From BP-133 sp040756995 (GTDB taxonomy: Bacteria; Actinomycetota; Acidimicrobiia; IMCC26256; BP-133): a stretch of 64,000 bases of DNA. Every line of letters starts with the position of its first letter. Within the stretch, counting starts at the first letter, position 1. Below are positions 44,120 through 52,904 of this stretch, in pieces. The notes below the pieces were generated by a model. That model was not told where the DNA came from and made no database searches. It saw only the letters and a list, made by a program, of their open reading frames with translations. The stretch is from contig JBFLYK010000010.1 of the NCBI GenBank assembly GCA_040756995.1, positions 62,001-126,000 on the forward strand. The letters run 5' to 3'. Both the position numbers and the translations under genes were made by a program.

Positions 44120-44517
44120 TGCCTCCGGCTCGGGCCGGTGGTGGGCCGCCGGTTGACCGGCGGAAGCTGGACCTGGGCGCCCGAGGCGAGGAACTGGCCG
44201 TGGCCTGGTACACGGGTCAGGGCTACACGGTGCTGGGCCGGAACTGGCGCTGCCGGGAGGGTGAGCTCGACCTCGTCGTCAGCCGTGACCACTGCGTCGT
44301 GTTCTGCGAGGTCAAGACCCGGACGGGCACCGGCTTCGGCCTGCCCGCGGAGGCCGTCACCGGGGAGAAGCAGCGCCGCCTCCGGCGGCTGGCCACCCGG
44401 TGGCTGGGGGAGCAGGGGCCGTCGAAAGGATTCGCCGAGCTGCGCTTCGACGTGGCCTGCGTGACGGTCCGGGCCGGATCCGAACCCGACCTCGAGGTCA
44501 TCGAAGCGGCCTTCTAG
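44119..44517 (+). CDS. UPF0102 (YraN-type) nuclease-like protein
   Basis: 132 residues. Core LGARGEELAVAWYTGQGYTVLGRNWRCREGELDLVV, then VVFCEVKTRTGTGFGLPAEAV, matches the Holliday-junction-resolvase-like fold with E, D and ExK residues. The biochemical role is unproven. GTG shares its G with the preceding stop (TAGTG). Confidence 0.92.
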   Translation: MPPARAGGGPPVDRRKLDLGARGEELAVAWYTGQGYTVLGRNWRCREGELDLVVSRDHCVVFCEVKTRTGTGFGLPAEAVTGEKQRRLRRLATRWLGEQGPSKGFAELRFDVACVTVRAGSEPDLEVIEAAF

Positions 44518-44598
44518 ACCTGCTCAGCGTCGACATTTTGGCGTTTCTGTCCTATTTTGTGGGTTGTGTTACCAATGATGCGAGAGGTCAACGCAACC

Positions 44599-47500
44599 AT
44601 GAGACGTTCCCACTCGGCTCTGGCGCTGGTCTGCGCCCTCGCTCTGATCGCAACGTTCCACGGCCTGGGGGCCCAGGCGGCCCCCGCCGGGGGCGGCCTC
44701 GAGCGCGTCAGCGTCCCGGAGGGCGGCGGCGAACGGAACGTCCTGCCCACCGGCAGTTCGCTGCAGTGCAACGCCCAGAACGCCGGGAAGTGCACCAAGC
44801 GCGCCGTGGCCGTCGACACCGCCACCAACAAGATCCGGGTGGTGTTCGCCTCGGCGGCCAACAACCTGGTGCCGAACGACAACAACGGCAAGACCGACAT
44901 CTTCCTGACCACCCTGACGCCGGGGGCGGCGGGGGCTCCGCCGGCCATCGAGTCGGTCCACCGCATCAACATCGGGCCCGGCGGGGTCGAGGCCAACGGC
45001 GAGAGCGCCGGGCCGTCGATCAGCCCCAACGGGCAGTGGGTGTCGTTCGACTCGCTGGCGTCGAACCTCGTCAACGGGGACAACAACACGGCCAACGACG
45101 TGTTCGCCTACAACGTGTCCACCAAGGCGCTGTACCGGGTGAGCGTGGCCCAGGCGCCGGCCACCGAGGGGACGGGCGGCAGCTTCGCCTCGTCGATCGC
45201 CGACGACGGCTCGACGTCGTTCACGTCCTACAACGCCCTCGTCCCGGGGGCCACGACGGCGTTCCAGCAGGTCTATGTGCGCAAGAGCCCGGCGGCGTCC
45301 CCGTCGACGGTCCTGGTAAGCGTCAACAACGGGGGGACCTCCTCGGGGAACGCTCCGAGCCTGGAGTCCACGATCACCGCCGACGGCAACAAGGTGGCCT
45401 TCACCACCCAGGCCGACGACACGGTCCCGGCCGGCTCGAAGACCAAGGGCATCCCCGACATCGTCATCCGTGACCTGGCGGCCAACACCTCGAAGCTGGT
45501 GTCGAAGGACGCCAAGGCCGGGGCAGCCTCGATCAGCGCCGACGGCTCGCAGGTGGCGTTCATCGCCGAGGCCATCGGGCCCAACAAGGGGATCTACAAG
45601 GTCAGCACGGGGGCGATGGCCACCCCCAACGACTACGTCGCCGCCTGTACGTCGGCCGCCTGCCAGGCGAAGCCGAAGGCCGCCGTGCTGCCGTCCCTCA
45701 ACGCCAATGGTTCGGTGCTGGCCTTCCAGTCGTCGGCCAAGTACAACGACCTGCAGATCAACAGCGACCAGGTCTGGACGGGGACGTCGGCGGTCACGCT
45801 CGTGAGTCACGACCGGGGGGACGCCACCAAGCCGGCCAACGACCAGGCGATCAACCCGTCGATCAGCCCCGACGGCAACTACGTGGTGTTCGAGTCGGCG
45901 GCCGACAACCTCGGGGCCGACGACTTCAACGGCGCGATCGACATCTTCCTGGCGCAGCCCGCCGCGCCAGGGGCGACGGTGCGGGTGAGCGTGCCGGCGT
46001 CGGGCGGCGAGGCGTCGGGTTTCGCCACCGCGCCGAGCGCGCCGCCGGCGGTGTCGGCCGACGGCAACATCGTGGCCTTCGAGTCGGACTCGTCGAACCT
46101 GGTGGGCGGGGACACCAACGGCGTCAGCGACATCTTCGTGCGGGACCGGGCGGCGGGGAAGACCGAGCGGGTCAGCGTCGGTACCGACGGGACGCAGGGC
46201 AACAAGGGCAGCTTCCGGCCGGGGATCAGTGCCGACGGGCGATTCGTGGTCTTCGAATCGGCGGCCACCAACCTGCTGGCGGGCGGTGCCGACAGCAACG
46301 GCGTGAAGGACATCTTCATCCGCGACCGCCAGACCGGCGAGACGAAGCGCGTCAGCGAGTCGGGCGCCGCCTCGCCGAGCCAGAACCCGTCGATCAGCCC
46401 CAACGGCAAGTTCGTGGCCTTCGACTCCAACGGGAACTTCGGCCCCATCCAGGGCCGGAACTCCAACGTCACCAACGTGTTCCGCTGGAGCAACCCCGCG
46501 GGCGGGGGCGACGGGCAGTTCATCATGGTCAGCACCCAGCCGCCGGGGAAGAACAACCCGTCCCGGCAGGCCCCCAACGGGAAGTCGAGCTTCCAGCCCT
46601 CGGTGGCCAACGACGGCACGGTGGCCTTCCTGTCCGACGCCACCGGCCTGACGGGCTTCGACGGTGACGACCCGCCGGGCGCCAAGCCCAACTACACCGA
46701 CGTGTACGTGGCGCTGCCCAACGGTTCGGTGGTCAAGGCGTCGATGAGCAACAGCACCTACCAGGCGGCCGACGGCAGCACGCACCAGTCGCCGGCGACG
46801 GGGGACAGCTACCGCCCCTCGATCAGCGCCGACGGGACGAAGGTCGCCTTCGCGTCGGACGCCACCAACCTGCCGACGAGCGGGGCCGACCAGAACCCCG
46901 ACACCGACGTCTTCATCCGCGACATCCCCGGCAACTCGGTGCGGATGGTCAACCAGCCGCCCAGCGGCGTCCCCGGTGGCGCCAGCACCGCCCCGGCCAT
47001 CAACGGCGACGGTTCGGCGGTGGCGTTCGTGTCGGCCGCCCCCAACCTCGTGCCGGGCGACAACAACGGCGCGCCCGACGTGTTCGTGGCCAACATGACC
47101 AATGGCGGGATCAGCCGCGTCAACGTGCGGCCGGGAGCCGACGGCTTCCAGCCCGACGGGCCGTCGTACATGCCGGGCATCGCCAGCAACGGACTCGTCG
47201 TGGCCTTCGGCTCGAGCGCCACCAACCTCGTCGACGGCGACGCGAACAGCGCCTATGACATCTTCGCCCGGGTGCTGGCCGAGCTGCCCGGCCCCTGCAC
47301 CGGCTGTGGCGCCGGGGCGGGCCCGGTGTACAGCGGACCGGGGTACCGGCTCGTGGCCTCCGACGGTGGGATCTTCGCCTTCGGGGACGCCAAGTTCTAC
47401 GGCTCGGCCGGTGGGACCAAGCTGGCCAAGCCCATCGCGGCCATGGCTTCCACGCCGAGCAACGGCGGCTACTGGCTCGTGGCCTCCGACGGTGGCGTGT

Positions 47501-48084
47501 TCGCCTACGGGGACGCCAAGTTCTACGGCTCCACCGGCGCGGTGCAGCTCAACAGCCCCATCGTCGGGATGGCGCCCACACCGAGCGGTGCCGGCTATTG
47601 GTTCGTGGCCGCCGACGGCGGAATCTTCTCCTTCGGGGACGCCAAGTTCTACGGCTCGATGGGTGGCCAGCCGCTGAGCCGGCCGATCGTGGGGATGACC
47701 TCGACGGAGTCGGGCAAGGGGTACTGGCTCGTGGCCTCCGATGGCGGGATCTTCTCGTTCGGGGACGCCAAGTTCTACGGCTCCACCGGCAACGTGAAGC
47801 TGGCCAAGCCGATCGTCGGCATGGACCGCTCGCCGACCGGAAACGGTTACCGCTTCGTCGCTTCCGACGGCGGAATCTTCACCTTCGGCGACGCCAAGTT
47901 CCTCGGGTCGATGGGCGGCAAGCCGCTGAAGCAGCCGATCGTCGGGATGGCCCGCACCCGCCAGGGCGACGGCTACTGGCTGGTCGGCTCCGACGGCGCC
48001 ATCTACAACTTCGGCGCCGCCGGCTTCCAAGGCTCCGCCGCCGACCAGAAGCTCGCCCACCCCATCGTGGCCATGGCGGCCTAG
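44599..48084 (+). CDS. Very large secreted PD40/TolB-like propeller protein ending in GYWLVASDGG repeats
   Basis: 1161 residues. ATG 44599 gives a signal peptide (MRRSHSALALVCALALIATF, cleavage near AQA). Residues about 40-900 contain many repeats of the form SPNGxxVxFxSxAxNLVxGDxNxxxDIFxRDxxxGxTxRVS, typical of PD40 blades and probably two propellers. A Cys pair (CTGC) separates them from six 42-residue units (about 915-1160) nearly identical in style to those of the 0.8-3.2 kb protein. Likely extracellular, perhaps a surface sensor or adhesin; no enzyme motif. An AT-rich stretch upstream (44530-44590) probably holds its promoter. Confidence 0.8.
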   Translation: MRRSHSALALVCALALIATFHGLGAQAAPAGGGLERVSVPEGGGERNVLPTGSSLQCNAQNAGKCTKRAVAVDTATNKIRVVFASAANNLVPNDNNGKTDIFLTTLTPGAAGAPPAIESVHRINIGPGGVEANGESAGPSISPNGQWVSFDSLASNLVNGDNNTANDVFAYNVSTKALYRVSVAQAPATEGTGGSFASSIADDGSTSFTSYNALVPGATTAFQQVYVRKSPAASPSTVLVSVNNGGTSSGNAPSLESTITADGNKVAFTTQADDTVPAGSKTKGIPDIVIRDLAANTSKLVSKDAKAGAASISADGSQVAFIAEAIGPNKGIYKVSTGAMATPNDYVAACTSAACQAKPKAAVLPSLNANGSVLAFQSSAKYNDLQINSDQVWTGTSAVTLVSHDRGDATKPANDQAINPSISPDGNYVVFESAADNLGADDFNGAIDIFLAQPAAPGATVRVSVPASGGEASGFATAPSAPPAVSADGNIVAFESDSSNLVGGDTNGVSDIFVRDRAAGKTERVSVGTDGTQGNKGSFRPGISADGRFVVFESAATNLLAGGADSNGVKDIFIRDRQTGETKRVSESGAASPSQNPSISPNGKFVAFDSNGNFGPIQGRNSNVTNVFRWSNPAGGGDGQFIMVSTQPPGKNNPSRQAPNGKSSFQPSVANDGTVAFLSDATGLTGFDGDDPPGAKPNYTDVYVALPNGSVVKASMSNSTYQAADGSTHQSPATGDSYRPSISADGTKVAFASDATNLPTSGADQNPDTDVFIRDIPGNSVRMVNQPPSGVPGGASTAPAINGDGSAVAFVSAAPNLVPGDNNGAPDVFVANMTNGGISRVNVRPGADGFQPDGPSYMPGIASNGLVVAFGSSATNLVDGDANSAYDIFARVLAELPGPCTGCGAGAGPVYSGPGYRLVASDGGIFAFGDAKFYGSAGGTKLAKPIAAMASTPSNGGYWLVASDGGVFAYGDAKFYGSTGAVQLNSPIVGMAPTPSGAGYWFVAADGGIFSFGDAKFYGSMGGQPLSRPIVGMTSTESGKGYWLVASDGGIFSFGDAKFYGSTGNVKLAKPIVGMDRSPTGNGYRFVASDGGIFTFGDAKFLGSMGGKPLKQPIVGMARTRQGDGYWLVGSDGAIYNFGAAGFQGSAADQKLAHPIVAMAA
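47341..48081 (+). repeat. Six tandem in-frame coding repeats, exact period 126 bp
   Basis: Units start at 47341, 47467, 47593, 47719, 47845 and 47971, each exactly 42 codons (the last one truncated by the stop). The consensus is GYWLVASDGGIFSFGDAKFY followed by GSTG and a KPIVGM segment. Confidence 0.95.
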
Positions 48085-48109
48085 GCGGGGGAGCCCCCCT
48101 CTACCGCCT
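48083..48109. terminator. Bidirectional terminator candidate
   Basis: Stem AGGCGG (48083-48088) and CCGCCT (48104-48109) encloses a GGG/CCC-rich inner part, in the 26-bp gap between convergent stops. Confidence 0.4.
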
Positions 48110-48110
48110 G

Positions 48111-48485
48111 CTAGTTCTCCGGCTGCGGAAGCTGCCCGGGCACGAGGCGCAGGATCAGCGCGTCGAGTTTCGATTCCACTCGGGTGAGCCCTGCGCCCAA
48201 TCGGGACTCGACGCCCTCGACCTTGCTCTCGAGCGCATCGAGCCTTGCACTCAATCGGACTTCGACGGCGTCGATCTTGGTGTTCAACCTGTCCTCGACC
48301 GTATCGATCGTGGCGTCCAACCTGCCCTCGACTGTGCCGATCTTGTTCTCGAGGCGGGTTCCGAGGTGGGCCAAGTCGTCCTTGTCGGCCTTCTTCGACA
48401 AGGCCATCCAGAGCGCGGTCGAGGAGCCGACGATGCTGACGGCGATCCCGATGACGGCGATGAGCAGATCGACACGGTCGATCAT
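48111..48485 (-). CDS. Small membrane-anchored coiled-coil protein
   Basis: 124 residues with one N-terminal membrane helix (VDLLIAVIGIAVSIVGSSTALWMAL), then a regular series of near-repeats (LENKIGTVEGRLDATIDTVEDRLNTKIDAVEVRLSARLDALE) of about 7-11 residues that form a coiled coil. AGGAGG precedes the ATG. Resembles small apolipoprotein-like or DUF1640-type proteins; function unknown. Confidence 0.75.
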   Translation of the reverse strand: MIDRVDLLIAVIGIAVSIVGSSTALWMALSKKADKDDLAHLGTRLENKIGTVEGRLDATIDTVEDRLNTKIDAVEVRLSARLDALESKVEGVESRLGAGLTRVESKLDALILRLVPGQLPQPEN

Positions 48486-48524
48486 GGCGAGTCCTCCTGT
48501 CGTGAGGGTACCAACCCGGGCCGG

Positions 48525-49970
48525 TCAGGTCGGCCAGACGAAGCCGCGGTCGCGGGTGGCCCGGCCCAGAGCGACGAGCTCTTCGACAGCCAGGGCGACC
48601 TGGCCGGGATCGAGGCCCGTCCGGGAGGCCAGCTGGTCCGGGTGGGCCGCCTCGCCGGCCAGGGCCTTGAGGACGGCGGCGGCGTTGCGGCTGGGCTGTG
48701 GCCCGTTGCCGGGCTTCGGCGCAGTGCCCCAGAGCTTGCGCTGGCCTCCCGGAGTGAGGCCGAGGGCGACGAGCACGTCGGTCGGGTCGAGGAGCGGCTG
48801 CGCCCCGTCGGCCAGCAGGGCATTGCATCCGGCGGCCGCCGGGTTGCGGCGCGAACCGGGCACGGCGAGCACGGGCCGCCCGTAATCGAGGGCGCGCTCG
48901 GCGGTGATGCGCGACCCCCCGCTGAGGGTCGCCTCCACCACACAGACGACGTCGCCGAGGGCGGCGATGATGCGATTCCGCACCGGGAACCGCCCCCGTT
49001 CCGGCGGCGTCCCGAACGGCTGCTCGCCGAGGAGCACCCCATAGCGCCGCACCCGCTCGAACAGGACCCGATGCCGCCTCGGGTAGACGACATCGAGCCC
49101 CGTTGCCACCACCCCGATGGGCCCGGCTCCGTGGATGTCGTCTCCGCCAACGACTGTCGGCGAATCACCGCGTCGCTCGCTTGCCATCTCCGCCGCCTGG
49201 AGCGCCCCGAAATGCGCTGCCCCGTCGATTCCGATGGCCATCCCGGAGACCACGGAGACTCCAGCCGCACCGAGGAACGCACCGAGCTCCCAGGCATCGG
49301 CCAAGCCATGCACCGACGCCGCTCGGGTACCGACCACCGCCACCCGGGGTGCTCTCAGCACCTCAGGCCGCTCTCCTTCGAGGAACAGCAGGACCGGACA
49401 CCCGGGAAGGTCGTCGGTGATCGGAAAGTCCGGATCGTCATGGCCGAGGAGGCGCGTGTTGCGCTTGATGATCTGGGAGACGAGCGCCTTGCGTCGCTCC
49501 TGCGGCCATCCAGGAAACGCTCGCCGGATGAGCGCATCCGGTGACGGGGCAGAGACGTCATGGATATGCCCGTGAGCACTGGTCGAAGACGCTTGCGACG
49601 CCACGGACGTTGCTCCCAACGACGCCAGGGCGCCGCTGGCGCTGCTTCGGCGGCGGGTCTCCGGCCGCGACGGGGGCCAGGTCGTCGGGCGGCTTGCGGG
49701 CCCGTTCCCGACCGTGCCGGTGTCCGCTGACGGCCCTGTCGGGTCTGGGGAGGCCGCAGCATCGCTTGAAGTGCAGTTCGCCGGTCGGCTTACGGACACA
49801 CGATCGTTCGCGACCGTGCCGGTGTCCGCCGACAGACGTGTCGCGTCTGTGGGGGGTGCAACAGCGCTTGAAGTGCATGCCGTGCGCCGTATGGGGTCGG
49901 TCGGCGAAGAACTCATCGCCTCCCCGGTCGCCGGATCAGCATCCAGGCCAGGAAGGGGTTCCGTGCTCAC
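48525..49970 (-). CDS. dprA: DNA processing protein DprA with a long low-complexity N-terminus
   Basis: 481 residues. The Rossmann core from about 200 onward is clear: RVAVVGTRAASVHG, VVSGMAIGIDGAAHFGAL, VVATGLDVVYPRRHRVLFE, GRFPVRNRIIAALGDVVCVVEATLSGGSRITAERALDYGRPVLAVPG and a C-terminal winged helix. DprA loads RecA on incoming DNA in transformation. Two oddities: about 140 Ser/Thr/Pro-rich residues precede the normal start (with an internal duplication), and about 20 residues are inserted after GALQAAE. The GTG at 49970 overlaps the comM stop (GTGA), which supports the long form. Confidence 0.88.
   Translation of the reverse strand: MSTEPLPGLDADPATGEAMSSSPTDPIRRTACTSSAVAPPTDATRLSADTGTVANDRVSVSRPANCTSSDAAASPDPTGPSADTGTVGNGPASRPTTWPPSRPETRRRSSASGALASLGATSVASQASSTSAHGHIHDVSAPSPDALIRRAFPGWPQERRKALVSQIIKRNTRLLGHDDPDFPITDDLPGCPVLLFLEGERPEVLRAPRVAVVGTRAASVHGLADAWELGAFLGAAGVSVVSGMAIGIDGAAHFGALQAAEMASERRGDSPTVVGGDDIHGAGPIGVVATGLDVVYPRRHRVLFERVRRYGVLLGEQPFGTPPERGRFPVRNRIIAALGDVVCVVEATLSGGSRITAERALDYGRPVLAVPGSRRNPAAAGCNALLADGAQPLLDPTDVLVALGLTPGGQRKLWGTAPKPGNGPQPSRNAAAVLKALAGEAAHPDQLASRTGLDPGQVALAVEELVALGRATRDRGFVWPT
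49709..49878. repeat. Direct repeat of about 70 bp, offset 102 bp, inside the dprA 5' region
   Basis: Copies at about 49709-49776 and 49811-49878 both begin CGACCGTGCCGGTGTCCGC and end GCTTGAAGTGCA. The offset equals 34 codons, so the reading frame is kept and the repeat shows as SADTGTVGN / SADTGTVAN in DprA. Confidence 0.8.
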
Positions 49971-50551
49971 AACACGTCCTCTCGGAGACTGGCGGCCAGC
50001 AGGACGTGTTCCGGGGAGATCGTCTCCGTTCCGGCGAGGTCGGCCAGGGTCCTCGCCACCCGGTGCGTGCAGGCGAGGCCTCGGCCACTCAGTTCCCGCC
50101 GGTAGGCCGCCTGCCGGAGCGTCTCCTCGGCGTCCCTGTTGAGAGGAACGGCCCGGGTCAGCGTGCTGGCCGGGACCAGGGCGTTGCGTCGCCAGGGGAA
50201 ATGCCGGTAGCGACGGCGCTGTCGAGCGATCGCCTCACGGACACGCTCTCGCATTTCATGCGACGGTGCGCCGGTGGGGTCACCGGGTGCGGCCGGCCCC
50301 AGCGCAACCCGTAGGTCGAAGCGATCGATGAGCGGAGCCGAGAGGCGCCGGCGATATCTCAACCGGAGTGCCTCAGAGCAGATACACCGCGGCGGCCCCA
50401 ACCCACAGGGGCACGGATTCGAGCAGGCGATGAGGAGGAAGTCAGCCGGGAAGGCGACAGCCGCCCCTTGGCGGGCGATCCGCACAACGCGTTCCTCGAG
50501 CGGCTGGCGCAGAGCGTCGAGGACCAAAGGGGAGAACTCTCCGAGTTCTTC
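49967..50551 (-). pseudogene. comM: comM, 3' half only, cut at Walker B by an integrated element
   Basis: About 195 codons remain. They show the ComM/Mg-chelatase-like C-terminal half: ELGEFSPLVLDALRQPLEERVVRIAR, NPCPCGLGPPRCICS, RYRRRLSAPLIDRFDLRVAL, RALPLNRD-like helices and GRGLACTHRVARTLADLAG. The Lon-like N-terminal domain and Walker A are missing; homology stops at about 50549-50554, where FLDEL should read. Upstream sequence is unrelated, so the 5' half probably lies beyond the element's other end. ComM is a hexameric helicase that helps branch migration in natural transformation; this copy should be inactive. Confidence 0.88.
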
Positions 50552-50644
50552 CAGTGTTCCAGTTGGACCAACTCGGGAGGACTTCAGCAGCCCAGCGGAG
50601 AAGACTAGGGGCAACATACGTTCGCTACTCCGAAGGAGACTCCC

Positions 50645-51151
50645 ATGGCCACCCGCCCCACCCGCAAGATCACCGCCCGCAAGCCCGAGACCCCCTGCCA
50701 GGACCACCCGTCCTACGACGCGACGAACTGCCCGCAGTGCGGAACGGCCGCGAAGATCACCACCCCTGCCACCGCCAAGTCCACCGGGTCGAGGACATCC
50801 TCACCCCAGCAGCCCGCCGACAAGGAGCAGGAGAAGGCCGCGGCCTCCCGCTCCCTCCCCCCTACCGTCGCCGCCTCGTACGAGCTGAAGAAGCAGCTCC
50901 ACGGCCGCCTCTCGAAGGAGCTGAAGGAGGCCACCGTCAAGGCCACCGACGAGCAGGCCGAGGAGCGGGTGCTCGCCCTCTTGCGCGAGGACTCCTCCCT
51001 CACCCCGGCCGCCATCTCCAACGCCCTGTACTGGTCCGTCGAGAACGGGGTCCGCCACTCCGTCGGGGCGGCCCAGCTCGAGCGGGCCATCGAGGCCGCG
51101 AGGGCGAAGCTCACGAAGCCCGCCCGGACCCGGAGGGCCACCGCCCGGTAG
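50645..51151 (+). CDS. Hypothetical element protein with N-terminal zinc-ribbon-like Cys
   Basis: 168 residues; GAAGGAG lies six bases before the ATG. The N-terminus has CQDHPSYDATNCPQCG, a possible metal site. A Lys/Ala-rich linker follows, then a helical C-terminal part (ELKKQLHGRLSKELKEATVKATDEQAEERVLALL, AAISNALYWSVENGVRHSVGAAQLERAIEAARA). It is the first gene inside the left end and is followed by a strong terminator. Function not recognised. Confidence 0.65.
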   Translation: MATRPTRKITARKPETPCQDHPSYDATNCPQCGTAAKITTPATAKSTGSRTSSPQQPADKEQEKAAASRSLPPTVAASYELKKQLHGRLSKELKEATVKATDEQAEERVLALLREDSSLTPAAISNALYWSVENGVRHSVGAAQLERAIEAARAKLTKPARTRRATAR

Positions 51152-51187
51152 TTCCGGCACTGCCGCTTCTACTCCCCCAACCTTGAG

Positions 51188-51222
51188 AACCCCTCGGCCT
51201 GTGCCGAGGGGTTCGTAGTTTC
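51188..51222 (+). terminator. Strong intrinsic terminator
   Basis: A perfect 11-bp stem, AACCCCTCGGC (51188-51198) / GCCGAGGGGTT (51203-51213), with loop CTGT and a T-containing tail (CGTAGTTTCT). It ends the rightward gene and, read from the other side, also lies past the end of the leftward operon. Confidence 0.8.
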
Positions 51223-51292
51223 TGGGGGGTGTCCTAACCCTGCTGCCCTGGCTTCACAGGCTCACGCGGACACACGGAGGGCGTGCGGACTG

Positions 51293-51646
51293 CTACCGGA
51301 CCGCGTCACGGAGGGTGACGGTCCCGTAGGAGAGGACGGTCGCCTCCCCGGCATCCGTCCGGCGCAGCGCGTGGCGGTACGTTGACCCCGCCGCGAGGGC
51401 CGCGGTGTCGGTACTGTTGAGGGTGACGGTGATGACCCCCGAGGCGGGGGTGGTGAGGACCAGGCCCGCGCCCGTCGACTTCGTGAGGACGTCCGCGGTG
51501 GAGCCGGCCCGCTCCAGCTTCCAGACGAGCGTCCAGCCGGTGACGTCCTGGGTCCCGCCCGTCGAGGTGGTGACGGTGAAGACGAGATCCTTGTCCTCGC
51601 GGAGGAACAGGTCGTCGGCTGCCGAGATGTCGGCTCTAGTTGCCAT
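51293..51646 (-). CDS. Putative phage tail/baseplate protein, BppU-like
   Basis: 117 residues, last gene of the leftward run. GGAGG lies nine bases before the ATG. DISAADDLFLREDKDLVFTV, DVTGWTLVWKLERAG, ASGVITVTLNSTDTAALAAGSTYRHALRRTDAG and YGTVTLRDAV form the strand pattern of small Ig-like baseplate N-terminal domains. The ATG overlaps the preceding (frame-corrected) gene by 11 bases. Confidence 0.55.
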   Translation of the reverse strand: MATRADISAADDLFLREDKDLVFTVTTSTGGTQDVTGWTLVWKLERAGSTADVLTKSTGAGLVLTTPASGVITVTLNSTDTAALAAGSTYRHALRRTDAGEATVLSYGTVTLRDAVR

Positions 51647-52419
51647 CGTGCGAAGCCTCCAGGGTGATCGAGGCCGACCTCGAGCCGGCCTTCGAGATGG
51701 TGGGAGCAGAATCTGCTCCCAGGGTGACCGTCGGGGCGGAGGAGGCCCCCCAGGGCCACGGCTCCGACCGACGAGGCCGGGGAGTTGTTGGTCCAGGTCC
51801 ACTCCGCCCCGGTGACGGTCCAGACGAGGTCGTCGTCCCCCGTCCAGGAGCCGGGGGTCTGGGTCCCGGACTCGGCCTCACCGGCGGCGTCCTCGGGTTC
51901 CAGCGTGGCGACGAGGACCCCGTCCACCCGGACCTCGGCCCGGTACACCCGGTCCGGGGCGTCGGTGTTGTTGAACTTCGAGCCGACCACGAGGTCCGCC
52001 GTGGAGTCGAACACCGTCGTGGCCGCCCCCGCGGTGTTGCCCCCGGCGTCCGTCCAGGTCTCGCCGTCGGTGCTGGTGAAGAACTCCACCAGGCTCGTCG
52101 CGAGCGTGAACTGTACTCGGAGCCAGACCGTCTCGGCGTCAGCCGCGGTGAAGGTGTCACTGATGACCTGGGTGTTGGCCGAGCCGTCCGTTGACCACAG
52201 AAAGCGCATGGACTTTGTGTTGAAGGCGATGAACTCCCAGGCAATCCCCCCATCCTCCTGGTTCAGCAGCTGGATCTGGCCCGTTGCCCCTGCCCAGTCG
52301 TCCACTGCCAGCTGGATGCGCACGTCGAGGGAGGTCGTCGGGTGGAGCGCCGCGAAGTCCGGGGTGGTGACCCGGTTGAGGTCGTTGGAGGTGAGGTTGA
52401 GGAAGGTGAGGAGGCTCAT
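51636..52419 (-). CDS. Putative lectin-like (LamG/ConA fold) tail protein, frame broken at a G6 run
   Basis: After GGGGGGACGG the ATG at 52419 starts SLLTFLNLTSNDLNRVTTPDFAALH, then DVRIQLAVDDW, IAWEFIAFNTKSMRFLWSTDGS, DAETVWLRVQFTL, VEFFTSTDGETWTDAGG and VYRAEVRVDGVLVATLEPED, a ConA-like jelly roll. At about 51748-51753 a run of six G interrupts the frame. Removing one G gives ASSAPTVTLGADSAPTISKA and a stop at 51636 that overlaps the next gene, whereas the unshifted frame has alien codon use. It is an indel, an assembly error or a programmed shift. About 260 residues when corrected. Confidence 0.65.
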
Positions 52420-52904
52420 CCGTCCCCCCAGGTGAAGGAAGCCGCCCGGGCCAACCCCCGCTCGCGCAGCGCGTCGAGGTGCTTCCCCACCACCTTGTCC
52501 ACCGCCGAACGCCCCCCGGCCCCCCGGCTGCTGGTGCTGCCCTGCACCCACCGCGTCTCGCCCCCGCTGACCTTCTCCCGCACCAACCAGCAGGGGTCGA
52601 ACCCGGGCAGGGCGCTGAAGATCACCCGCTCCTCGAGGGCGTCGAGGAGGGCGGTCGAGGAGGTGGCGGGGGGGAGGGGGAGGATGCCAGCGAGGGGGTC
52701 GGGCGCGTTGGAGGGTGGGAGGATTCGGGGACGCCTCCAGCCGGGGTCGTCGCACTTCCCGATCCGGTGCCGGTAGACGGTCCGGTGGGGGAGGTTGAAC
52801 CTCGCCTCGACCGCGGGCTCGTCCGCGGGGCGACGCAGGACGGCGTCCACCGCCTCCCGCAACTCGGGGTTCGCGCAGATGCGGCAGCGGGACGGGGCGC
52901 TCAC
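52416..52904 (-). CDS. Hypothetical element protein with CxxC motif and HTH-like segment
   Basis: 162 residues, GTG start overlapping the upstream stop (GTGA), and ending ATGA over the lectin-like gene. N-terminal CRICANPELREAVDAVL and PHRTVYRHRIGKCDDP look like a small metal-binding/helix-turn-helix region, resembling phage proteins that check DNA or act as terminase-small-like factors. The rest is Pro/Ala-rich then helical. Function not recognised. Confidence 0.6.
   Translation of the reverse strand: MSAPSRCRICANPELREAVDAVLRRPADEPAVEARFNLPHRTVYRHRIGKCDDPGWRRPRILPPSNAPDPLAGILPLPPATSSTALLDALEERVIFSALPGFDPCWLVREKVSGGETRWVQGSTSSRGAGGRSAVDKVVGKHLDALRERGLARAASFTWGDG

Noticed and set aside
44569..48828. 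1419-codon minus-strand open frame opposite the PD40 protein
   Set aside because: His/Val/Gly/Arg-rich antisense shadow; the plus strand encodes regular repeats and a signal peptide.
50552..50707. Open frame extending the comM fragment upstream to 50707
   Set aside because: The extension has no ComM similarity and no ribosome-binding site; it is element DNA read through the junction.
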